Assembly (NCBI RefSeq): GCF_019112545.1
Contig: NW_025064934.1
Coordinates: 62,001-126,000, forward strand
DNA: 64,000 nt
Source: Guyanagaster necrorhizus
Taxonomy: Eukaryota; Basidiomycota; Agaricomycetes; Agaricales; Physalacriaceae
Reading direction: 5' to 3'
Shown here: piece after piece, positions 54,596 through 64,000 of the stretch
Numbering within the stretch: position 1 is the first letter of the stretch
How the letters are laid out: each line of letters starts with the position of its first letter
Translations under genes and position numbers: made by a program
Notes under the pieces: generated by a model
What the model was told of the DNA's origin: nothing
The model's database searches: none
What the model saw: only the letters and a program-made list of their open reading frames with translations

Positions 54596-55651
54596 ATGAT
54601 GATGCCGCTTCGCACAACACCATCCCTCCCACCCATCGCCGCTCTGGCCGAAAGCGACTTCAGCGACTCCGAGACAGACAGCTGTCCTAGCGTCCCCCCC
54701 AGTAGTCCGCTCTCCTCCGACTTCATGTCAGATTTCCTTGACGGCCAAGACCGGTATCGCGACTCTAACCAGATTAAACATTGCAACAACGTCCAGGAGA
54801 AACGCAACAGGAGGTACAGCAGTCACGATGACGGTCGTAATTTCAATCGCGATGTCAAGTTTGATGCCCGCGAACCTGACCGGTTCAGTGGCCCTGTACC
54901 TGTAACTCCCGTTACTTGCGTCGTCAGACTCCCTGAACTCAAGGTCGACCGTCGCGATGCAGCATCACCCCAACGCGACGTTGCACACCGTAGCACAGGA
55001 AGTCCCAGGAACAGCGACCGCAGCCTCAATTCCTTCGAGAACAGCTACATGTGCATCAACCAAGGCGTCAAGACACCCGAACGCGGCATCAGTGGCAATC
55101 GCGAGGGCATGTCCCTCAAAGAATACAGGTTCCGCCACTTCGACGTTAAAGTCGCCCCACCGGATGACACAGCGCCCCCCTACGCCCCAGGCATGCAGAC
55201 CGAAACCGAACCCGTGGCTAATGTCGTCCTCAACCCGGATACCAACTCAGTCCCTGACCAACCCCGTCGAAGGGCGCGAGCCCGATCGGTCACCTACGAG
55301 CCAACTATTTTCCGATGCGTCCAACCCGACTGCGACGAGCACTTCGAAACTCTTGACGAGGTAATAGCGCATACACCTGTACACAGGGGCCAGTTTGGGG
55401 ATAAGGACAGTGTACGGTGCGCCTGGCCGGACTGCAACTGGACTAGCAACATGGTAGGTAACGCGAAGAGGCATTTTTTGGTCATCAAGCATAAGAAGAA
55501 AGGTTTTGTTTGCGATGAATGCTCCGAGATGTATACGAGGAAAGATGCGTTGAAGAGGCATCAGATAAAGAGGCATAATCATCGAACGGATGAGGATGCT
55601 GCTTTGGATGAGATGATGAGGCTGCTCAGGGACTCGGAGGACACGGATTGA
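54596..55651 (+). CDS. C2H2 zinc-finger protein
   Basis: Intronless 351-residue protein. The N-terminal two thirds are polar and serine/arginine-rich, probably disordered. They include an acidic patch SDFSDSETDSCPS and a basic patch PRRRARARS. Three zinc fingers lie at the C-terminus, from about residue 240. They are C-x4-C ... H-x3-H (RCVQPDCDEHF, then HTPVH), C-x4-C ... H-x5-H (RCAWPDCNWTS, then HFLVIKH), and C-x2-C ... H-x4-H (VCDECSEMYTRKDALKRH). The last finger is classical, and the first two have wider spacing as in some fungal regulators. It is likely a nuclear DNA-binding regulator. Targets are unknown. The first three codons are consecutive ATGs. Confidence 0.85.
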   Translation: MMMPLRTTPSLPPIAALAESDFSDSETDSCPSVPPSSPLSSDFMSDFLDGQDRYRDSNQIKHCNNVQEKRNRRYSSHDDGRNFNRDVKFDAREPDRFSGPVPVTPVTCVVRLPELKVDRRDAASPQRDVAHRSTGSPRNSDRSLNSFENSYMCINQGVKTPERGISGNREGMSLKEYRFRHFDVKVAPPDDTAPPYAPGMQTETEPVANVVLNPDTNSVPDQPRRRARARSVTYEPTIFRCVQPDCDEHFETLDEVIAHTPVHRGQFGDKDSVRCAWPDCNWTSNMVGNAKRHFLVIKHKKKGFVCDECSEMYTRKDALKRHQIKRHNHRTDEDAALDEMMRLLRDSEDTD

Positions 55652-56008
55652 GGTGCAGGCGACCGAGATGTTATCACAAACTGTATTTGTGGGCTGTAAA
55701 AAAGAAGCTCAACAAGGCGTCAGCTGTACTTGTCGTCAAAAATGTATTCAAACCCGATATGATTTTACCCAGGCGCCCAAAGAGCGATACATAATTGACG
55801 CAGACCCGCATATCATTGTTCGCCATTTTCATCGAACAATTGATTAGATGGATGATATTGCAATTCACCTTTGCATATTCGGAACAGTGATCTTGGGCGC
55901 TTAAGTTGTATTCAATCCTTCAACGGACTCGCACGGTCGCCTTCGATCCATCATCTGATAGACGCGGGGTTGCCTTCTTCCCAGACCGTCGTCGCTCCAT
56001 ATCCTCAG
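55652..56008. other. Intergenic between the zinc-finger gene and the 56-kb gene
   Basis: No gene seen. The frame of the next gene stays open upstream to 55871, but the ATG at 56009 fits the start of recognisable sequence better. Confidence 0.4.
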
Positions 56009-57328
56009 ATGAGCAATCCCCCCACACCTGCATCTCTTTCATCTCGTGGCCGCGGTCGAGGATCTGCTCCTCCCACCACTGCAAATCATTCAACTTTTAA
56101 ACGAGACATCACCGACGGCTTGGCCGCAGATCCCATCACAACACTAACGGTACCAGCTGCGGACGAAGAGGCTGTCGCGATCAAGGATGTGAGATACATC
56201 GGGTCATACAATTGGACGGATAGCTCATCGCCGACGATCTTGGTGCCAGGTGAGAGGTTGCATCATTTCCCAAGCGCCGGGCGCTAACCCATCTGCCCAG
56301 GCTCTCCCCGGATCTGGAGGAACAAGCCTACTCCCTTTATCGTCCCCGCTGATTCAGGATACCAGTTCTGCGACCAGAATGGTTACCGCCTCCCTAAAAC
56401 TCCGTTGCTACCCATCCTCGCTGCTGTTGACAATATAGCACCCGGGTCCGACCCCTCTTCAACCACGATCGATTGGCCCTCTGTCGATTTCATCATCGAC
56501 AGAAACGGGCTACGCAAGCTCATGGCGTGGGTCAGCGCAAAGAAGCAGAGTTTTCGGATCGACCTGCAGCTTGCAGGGGAGAAGACGGTGCTATGTAACC
56601 GGTGGGAGGCAAAGACAAAGATGAAGAAATTTGGGTATGGGTATGCATTCGAGGGAGCGGTCACGTGTGCTGCTCCTGGTTGCGAGACGAGTTCAGGCGG
56701 GCATCATAGGATCATCACCTATGTGTGTGCGCAGCTATGCCGTAAACTTCGCCGTAACCTGATAGTTTCGTAGGACCTCAGTGGTCTCAAGATGGTGGTG
56801 CGTTTCGAAGTGGACGCGTGCCTTGTCCCAGAAGATCCAACCCATGCATCAGTTGACGATTTGTCGGCTGAGTTTGCATCGAAGCTTGCCCTCCCAGCAT
56901 CCACGGACATAGTCGAGGACACGATTTTGTTGACCGTCATCATCGCCGGCAAACCCATAGCCAACGAATCTACTGTTGAGCTGGCGACAAGGAAGGCCGG
57001 TAATTCGCTATTATGGAGGGAGAAATTTCTGCAGATGTATTTTTCGCAGACACCGGAGCTGTTCATCGGTACGCACAAGGATGGCTGTTTTACGGACGTC
57101 CAGCGAAGGACGATGGAAAGCCTGTCCTACGTTGAAGAAAATGTTCAGAAGAAACTGAGGGAGTTGGGGAAAGCGTTGCATGATATCCAGGCTCTGGTGG
57201 CAAATTCAGGGTCGACAGGACGGTTGAGCTTGATTGGCAGAGATAAAGAGCTGTTGGTTTTTGAGAGGCCGACGAGCGACAATTGCTTGCCGAATAAGTA
57301 CTTGAAGAGGTTTGTGCGTGGGGAGTGA
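56009..57328 (+). CDS. Conserved basidiomycete-type protein of unknown function
   Basis: Three exons separated by two GT-AG introns (about 56251-56300 and 56723-56772). The leader is Arg/Gly-rich (SSRGRGRGSAPP). Then come VRYIGSYNWTDSSSPTILVPG, a PRIWRNKPTPF segment, DQNGYRLPKTPLLPIL and DFIIDRNGLRKLMAWV, and at the C-terminus GTHKDGCFTDVQRRTMESL. I recall similar proteins being common in Agaricomycetes and sometimes labelled geranylgeranyl pyrophosphate synthetase. The aspartate-rich DDxxD motifs of that enzyme are absent here, so I do not adopt the name. The second half ends with KYLKRFVRGE. Function unknown. Confidence 0.8.
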
Positions 57329-60087
57329 AATATCATACGAAAATAAACACGGCAGATCTAGGCATATATCCATCAAATGGCGAGCTTTTGATGACGAAAA
57401 CTGAGGTCGGTTAAACAATTCAGCCGGAGAGGATGAAACAGTGCGAAGCAACACTCACAATAAAATTCCCGACATAACTTCCATGCCCACGCCAGTAGAT
57501 AATGTGAGATGGCGCACAGGAGCATGAGAAGGGGTCAGGGTCGCTGTACTGGAGAGAAAGTCTCCAACACACAGTCCCGAGCACAACCAGGTAAGTGGCG
57601 CCGGTACCATGCAGAACCGTGGTCGAAAGGCACGAAAACCACTGGGTGACAGATTCAGCTCGTTTGTTGCACAGTGACATTTGAAATGCTTACACAAAAA
57701 TGAGAAAGGAAACCCAAACCGAGCATTCAAAAGGCAAGTTAGGTATGGTAACGGTGGCGGTGTGGTTACCACTCAGAACGATGTTCTGACTGGTGTGCCT
57801 GAGCTAGCATTGAAATTACCTATAGGCCAAAAGTCCGCCGTGTTGCTATTAAACTCTTCGGTAGCCTTTTCTCCGGCACGACCGCAACCGTCTACCGGCT
57901 ACAACATGTCGCCTGACGCCAAAGAGTGAAGAGCAACAGAGAAGCTCTGCAGGAAATCCTCACAGGCATGGCGAATTTCTCGATACAGAATTTGAAGGAG
58001 TATTGGACCATCCATTGTCCTGGTGTCGACACCCAATTTCCAGGGGACCCTCATACGATGATCACGAGTGGCAGTCTTGGACCGTAGAACTACTCATGAG
58101 ACTTCGCCGGTGCAGACCAAGAATCTTGGCAAGAAACGAGGACGAAAGACGAACGGTCCGGCCGCTCCCCTTGATTCCCATGACGCGTCATCGCAAGGCG
58201 TCATCTCAGCTTCACTTGATGCAGATGCTGACGGGCGAACCAAAGACAAAACAGTGCCTAGATGAAAGGGGAGAGAGGAAAGACCGTCAAATCTACGCGC
58301 GATGTCAAGGAAGTGTTCACATTACATGATGAGAACGCCCATGTTCGGTACCTTAATCCTGATTGTGAAGACATTCTTGTCGGTGAACAGCACAATCATA
58401 CACTACAGAGAACATTGTAACGGCGTTCCCAGAAAATCCGGAAGCATCCGCTGCGTGTATTTCGACTGTAATTGAGTGGGAACAACGGCGGGGTATGCGG
58501 GATGGCATTTCTTAGCGGCGATCCATCTGGAGGGGAAATTCCAGTGCAACAAGACCTTCATCATGCCTGACAGAAGGGGAGGCCAAAAAGTCTAGCCGAG
58601 TAGATATCTGCATAGTGCAAAGGTAAAAGACTGGTCGCATTATGCTCCATGCAAGGCGCGCCATTCAAAGCTTTTGATAGCAATCTCAGGTTCTTCCAGC
58701 AGTCTCATCGGTAGCTTGCATTGTTAAGCGAGGTTGCTCTTCCACATGCACGAGCCATCTATGCGCAGTGTGGGATCGGATTTGATTATGGGCCCAGTCC
58801 GAGACTTTGGTTCCGTTGCTCCAGGGGCTATTCAGTCCCTTGAAACAGAAACTTGAGCCTGTACAGATACCACGGCAATGAGGAGGTTCACTTGAAGCTA
58901 TAGCAGAAGTAAATGTAACTAGATCTTCATGTCATTGCTGAGCTGCACACCTGCTTGTGTTCGTCGTCGTCACACAGAAGATTGGGTATATGGTATGACT
59001 CCTCAGTATTGACTGAGATGATAGATCTTCGGCATCAAGGCACTTGGTGCGGCACCGCGACACCAGCACATGGCTATGCACCTGCTGATCATTCTGCTTT
59101 CTACTTGATGGGACGGAATGCAAGGAAGAGACCATTCCGAGTCAATGAGGGATGGTGGTTAAATGCCAAGTAGTTGGAAAGGGAGGCGATCGGTTTATGT
59201 TTGTGCGTCTTTATTTTTTGAATGCACCAACAAGGACCCACAATTTGCCTTGTTAGGCCATCACCTGCCTTCCTTCTCTCGTCTCATGGCCCCAAGTTGA
59301 AAGGAACTTATGGCAGCTTTTAATTTCTCGATGTTATCAGGTATAGCGCACGGAAAGCCGTCATCAATCAAGAATCAGAATCCTGGGGGCCCAGCTCATT
59401 ACCTTGGTAGCACCCGGTGTGCGGTCGTCTTTCTAGAGGGCGATAAGTATGATTTGACGGTACATTGGAGCACGAGGAGCAGCTGTCAAGAATCCCAGGA
59501 GATATAATCGGAGCTTTTGATGCTCTTTTTTCATTTGTCGCCAAGAAACGATGCATATGGGCATGTATGTTTTCTTTGATTAAGCTGATCCTTCTTACAA
59601 TCTGATGTATTGTTCATTTAGCTTACAGGGGCGGTGTATCAATCTGAACGTGGGGGAACGCTGCTTCTCGACATCATGTTCCCATTGTGAAAAGCCAAAT
59701 ACGAGTCGTTTTAACCTTATCTTTCCCACTGATGTTTCCTTGTCGAGAATGTTATGATGGAAAGCCATAGTTCAAAATTGTCGGCCAATGTGGTTTATTC
59801 CCGCAAGACATATCATATGTCACCTCAACTTCTTGATTACATGTGATTTTTGATAGGCGAGGCTGCTATGCTTCCTTCCATCGACGCTCCAGCATTTCTT
59901 TCGCTACCTTTATCATATCCGTCAAATTTTCTACCAAGAAAAACGCCGAAAACTGCGGCCCTCACACCTCCCTTCCGGCGTCACTCCGTCCGATGTGAAC
60001 ATCCAAAGCTCATGGTATACGAACATGTGCTATCCTTATCAACACTGATTCCGATTCCGCATCCAAGCTAAAAATACGAAATATAAG
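57329..60087. other. Long gene-poor stretch with possible coding relics
   Basis: About 2.8 kb without an intact gene. Between 57950 and 58330 one frame reads MANFSIQNLKEYWTIHC followed by QFPGDPHTMITSGSLG and then a stop. The next frames contain KEVFTLHDENAHVRYLNPD. This looks like a decayed gene with several stops, but I do not recognise it. The rest (58.9-60.1 kb) shows nothing beyond short frames. The end must hold the OPT promoter. Confidence 0.4.
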
Positions 60088-63000
60088 ATGACATCTTCCT
60101 GTGCGGAAACTCTTTCGAACCTTGTGATTATGGGCGATCATCCAGTGCGAGGCCCCCACTATTCGCTTGCTAAACTCAATCGTCCAAATTCATACGCACC
60201 ATCCACCATTCCTGACGTTGAAAAAGATGAGGACGAAACATATCAACAGCAAGAGACTATGACCGGTGAGTCCCATGAGCGTGATTTCTCCGCCGCACAT
60301 GCTGATAATGATGGTGAAGCCGACTCGATTTCTGTAAGTTTGTCACTACGCTACGCCTACATATTGGATTTACTAACAGTGCAGGCCATCACCGGTGCGC
60401 AGTTCGATGATCCTAACTTGGACCGGGATCATATGTTGGTGTTTGATGACGACAGCCCTTACCCAGAAGTGCGGTCAGCCGTCTCCAATACCGACGATCC
60501 CGATATGCCTGTAGCGACTCTCCGAGCGTGGATCATTGGTCTGATGTGGGCTATCCTCATACCTGGCATCAACCAGTTCTTTTTCTTCCGCTATCCAAAT
60601 GTCTACGTCACGGGGATTATTGCACAACTTTTGTCGTTTCCCATAGGTCAAGTTGCTGCTGCGTACGTTCCCCGGTGGAAGGTATTTGGAATATCGTTGA
60701 ATCCTTGTGAGCTTGGAAAATCCACAAAGAAATAGGTTTGCTTACTTCTATTTCAACTAGCACCATTCACGGTTAAGGAGCATGTTCTAATAACGGTACG
60801 CCGATCGTTGATTGTGCGGGGGCTGAGCATGTTTCATGAAGTACATTTCTCATCACAGATCATGGCTTCTGTCGGTGCTGGATCGGCGTATGCTACTGAC
60901 ATCATCGTCGTTCAAAGGGTATACTATAATCAGATATATAGCTTCAGTTGTATGTTCAACCCCCCTCACAACCGCCTCTTTCTATTGATCGTGATTCACA
61001 GACCAATGGTTTATTGTCATGTCAACGCAAATCATCGGATACGCCATTGGTGGAGTAGCACGACGATTTTTGGTTGCTCCCCCTTCAATGATATGGCCTG
61101 CAAAACTAGTCAATTGCGCCTTGTTCAATACGCTACATTCTCAGCAGTATGCTGGTATTGGGAACCGTGGTGGAATCAATCGAGAGCGATTCTTCGTCTA
61201 TGCATTTTTAGCGGCTTTTGCTTGGTGTGAGTGCGTCTGTTACCCAAAAGCATCCTAATCGATGAATTCTCGTCAGATTTCTTCCCTGGGTACCTTTGTG
61301 AGCAAGACGCGTTCGGTAAATGACTACCATGTGTCCCAACTTTGTTCCAGTCCAGGCGCTCTCCTACTTCTCGTGGATTACTTGGATCAAACCAAATGAT
61401 GCTGGTAGGTGATTCATTGAATTCGCCTCCTCATCGTCCTTTTAAACCTATCCCTTCAGTTCTGGCTCAGCTGTTCGGCTACATCCATGGATTGGTGAGC
61501 TACGCCATCGTTCGTTGTCCAGTAGAACTTCATATCCGCCTACAGGGATTGTCTGTAGTGACATTTGATTGGAGTCAAATTGCGTAGGTACTCTTCTTGC
61601 ATCGTACAAACCGTCTGCTTATGACTCGTAGATACATTGGCTCCCCCCTCGCTACACCCTGTGAGTTTAATTCACGTAGCATCAATCTTCCCGCGCTGAT
61701 TACACGGACCAGGGTGGGCTGAAGCCAACATATTCACAGGTTTTGTGTTCTTTTTCTGTGAGTCGTATTATAATAATGAATCAACCTTAGCTGATTCTTC
61801 ATTACAGGGATTCTAACGCCCATCCTCTACGTATGTAATTATTCCGTGGTTGTTCAGTCGCGCAAGAAGCTCACCTTGGTCAAAGTTCACGGATACATGG
61901 CATGCCAAGTATATGCCGTAGGTCACCACGACTTGGCCATTGGCATGTACTCATTGCTGCCTGTGCAGGATATCTTCGCGATCCTCCTATGATAATCAGA
62001 TGCGAGAGTACAATGTTACGCGGATCCTCCGGCAAAATTCAACATTCAATGCCGATGCCTATCACGAGTATAGCCCTCTTTTCATATCGTAAGATTAATC
62101 AGGTCCGACCAACTATGGCCCTCGTTGACGACTTCCCTATAGAACGACGTTCGCAATTTCATACGGGTACGCCGAGGTTTCCACTCGAACTGCAGGTGAC
62201 GAGGTACTGACTATGTATTTAGCCTGTCGTTTGCCGCAATAACTGCCACGATAATGCACGCGATCCTATTTTTCCGAAAACAAATATGGATACAGAGCTG
62301 CCGTGCCTTGCATGAGCAGCCCGATATTCATTCCCGTCTAATGTCAAAATATAAACAAGGTATGAGTCTGCACCTTTTCAAGTTCAACTGACATTAAATC
62401 TATTTCGTCAGTACCGGAATGGTGGTACCTTGGTATATTCTTTACAATGTTCGTCCTCGGTGTAATCAGCATCGAAGTATGGCCCACGTACGTCTGCTGC
62501 GCACCATATTTTCTCGGTATCTCTAACCGACGTGTCCTTGACAGAGAAATGCCGGTCTGGGCATTTCTTCTAGCGCTTGTCATCGGTCCGCACATTTTCC
62601 CGTCGATCCTGGTAACGACTCCTCAACTCCATTTCATCCAGCTTTCACATACGTCATCCCTGTGGGCATGATACAAGCCATCACGAACCAACAAGTCGGA
62701 ACGAAGTGAGCTTTCTGCTTCAATAAGGTGTTCTCAGGCCCACGGGCACCTCTTAGTGTTATCACGGAGCTCGTCATCGGATACGCTCGTCCCGGCCGTC
62801 CCGTCGCCATGATGATGTTCAAGACGTGGGGTTACATTGTATAGGTCCTTCCACTGCCACATTGTTGCCGTTGGCTGATCCGGGTTCTAGACCATGTCAC
62901 AAGCTCTGACATTCACTTCCGACTTTAAGCTTGGGCATTACATGAAAATCCCTCCGCGGTCGATGTTTTGGGCCCAGGTTATTATTTCCCTACATTCTCT

Positions 63001-64000
63001 TGGCTGTCTCTCATGGGGTCATTGCACGTAGGTCATAGCCACTACTGTCGCTGGTACAGTACAGCTAGGAGTGCAGTCATGGATGTTCACGAACATAGAG
63101 TAGGTGACTTTTTCCTGTTTGTTTGCAACCTTATTAATCCGGGTGGTAGGGGAATGTGCTCCCCTGACCAAAAAGACGGTTTCATATGTCCGGGTACGGA
63201 GGTATTTGGGACCGCTAGTATCATCGTAAGCTATCATCTGAGAGCTCCTTGTCTAGACATTAATGGCGGAATGTTTCTAGTGGGGTGTCATCGGCCCGGG
63301 GCTGCAGTTTTCCAAAGGACAAACTTATTAGTGCGTTGATCGCGCCTCTAATCGTCTTCTATACTAAGGAACCATATAGTCGTAAGATTTTGATCCAAAT
63401 TTCTCGTTTCTTTCTGATTCTTCCCACTCAATAGCGCTGGTTTACTTTTTCCTGATCGGGGCCATCGCTCCCCTAGTCATATATTTTGTAGGCAGGCGAT
63501 ATCCGAGCAGCTGGCTGAGATATGTCAAGTACGTTCTTTTCTACGCATTTTACGACATCGTTGACACCGACTACAGCTTGTATGTCCTCATTATCACGCT
63601 CGTCCGCGTTATCTGATAGCTTTAAAAGCCCCGTTATCTTCAACGGAACTGGACTCATACCACCCGCCACTTCTATCAATTACGTTCCTTGGGCGTGAGT
63701 GTTTGCAGCCCTTTCCCGTCTGATGGTTAATCCAATACCTTTTCTAAACAGTGCAGTGGGAATGCTGTTCCAATATTACATTCGAAGGCAGGCACCTCTC
63801 GCTACCGAGATATCTCCCTTCTTGCCGACATTTTACATCTCAGACGACACTTCTCCTGGTGGACGAAATACAATTGTACGTTCGCTTAACACCCTTGAGT
63901 CCGCGACTCATTCAAACACAGATGTCTTGTCGGCCGCCCTTGACGCCGGGACGACCGTCTCGATTATCGTGATATTCTTTTGGTAGGAGACTATTCCTAT
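60088..64000 (+). CDS. Oligopeptide transporter (OPT family), 3' end beyond window
   Basis: A many-exon gene for a plasma-membrane proton-coupled oligopeptide transporter. A polar N-terminal tail (to about residue 130) is followed by OPT hallmarks. These include [27 protein letters not shown], split here around 60510-60600, then [18 protein letters not shown], then [20 protein letters not shown], and then [19 protein letters not shown]. Further ones are [68 protein letters not shown] and [17 protein letters not shown]. All joins keep the frame. The apparent stop at 63984-63986 is best read as part of a GTAGGA intron donor, because the family has further C-terminal residues after IFF. One intron appears to use a GC donor (63793). 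Confidence 0.93.

Noticed and set aside
63984..63986. TAG after IFFW as the natural stop of the OPT transporter
   Set aside because: OPT proteins extend further after this segment, and TTTTG followed by GTAGGA reads well as an exon end and intron donor. The gene probably runs past the window edge.
1..64000. tRNA or rRNA genes
   Set aside because: I looked for the conserved T-arm box and stem-loop layout and saw none that I could support by eye. A covariance-model scan would be needed to exclude them.

Overview
The window is nuclear DNA of a filamentous basidiomycete, most likely an Agaricomycete. The evidence is genes split by many introns of about 45-70 bp, an expanded F-box family, a DUF6699-type protein, a class-E P450, and LTR retrotransposons of the Ty1/copia and Ty3/gypsy (chromovirus) types. 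No species can be named from the sequence alone.

Layout. 0-10.7 kb: three F-box genes (300-1754 minus, 5166-6665 plus, 7190-8809 minus), a PEBP-family gene (3532-4231 minus), an unassigned minus-strand patch (2.0-3.5 kb) and a five-exon branched-chain aminotransferase (9314-10676 minus) with three evenly spaced TGACTC elements upstream. 12.6-21.3 kb: a DUF6699-like gene, a truncated F-box pseudogene, a complete CHK1-type checkpoint kinase (14829-16805 minus) and, divergent from it, a complete P450 (17286-19621 plus). 21.3-29.7 kb: a complete GCN2 eIF2alpha kinase, a convergent family-16 methyltransferase and a small helical protein. 30.85-43.73 kb: a Ty1/copia element (5-bp target duplication AGGCA) split by an oppositely oriented Ty3/gypsy chromovirus (5-bp duplication TGTTT). 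44.2-54.1 kb: an F-box block with one intact 653-aa gene, a 5' relic, two further intact genes and a pseudogene with four frameshifts. 54.6-60 kb: a C2H2 zinc-finger gene, a conserved gene of unknown function and a long poor region. 60.1-64 kb: an oligopeptide (OPT) transporter that runs off the right edge.

How things fit together. GCN2 senses amino-acid starvation and acts through a GCN4/CPC1-type activator whose core site is TGACTC. The aminotransferase, a plausible target, carries three such cores 12 bp apart just upstream of its start, so sensor and candidate target lie 11 kb apart. The CHK1 promoter carries a palindromic MluI cell-cycle box. At least six intact F-box genes and two or three relics lie in 64 kb, which points to active birth and death of substrate-receptor genes. 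One subfamily is defined by a conserved 33-nt micro-exon found in all three copies where that part survives.

The most striking signal is in the transposons. The copia interior (about 4.55 kb in two pieces) has no CpG dinucleotide at all. Its protease and reverse-transcriptase catalytic aspartates have become asparagines by changes that fit CpG-to-CpA decay. The inner gypsy element, which must be younger by nesting, has LTRs more diverged than those of its copia host.

Limits: all splice sites were read by eye using GT-AG and reading-frame continuity. No database search was run, so family names rest on remembered motifs.
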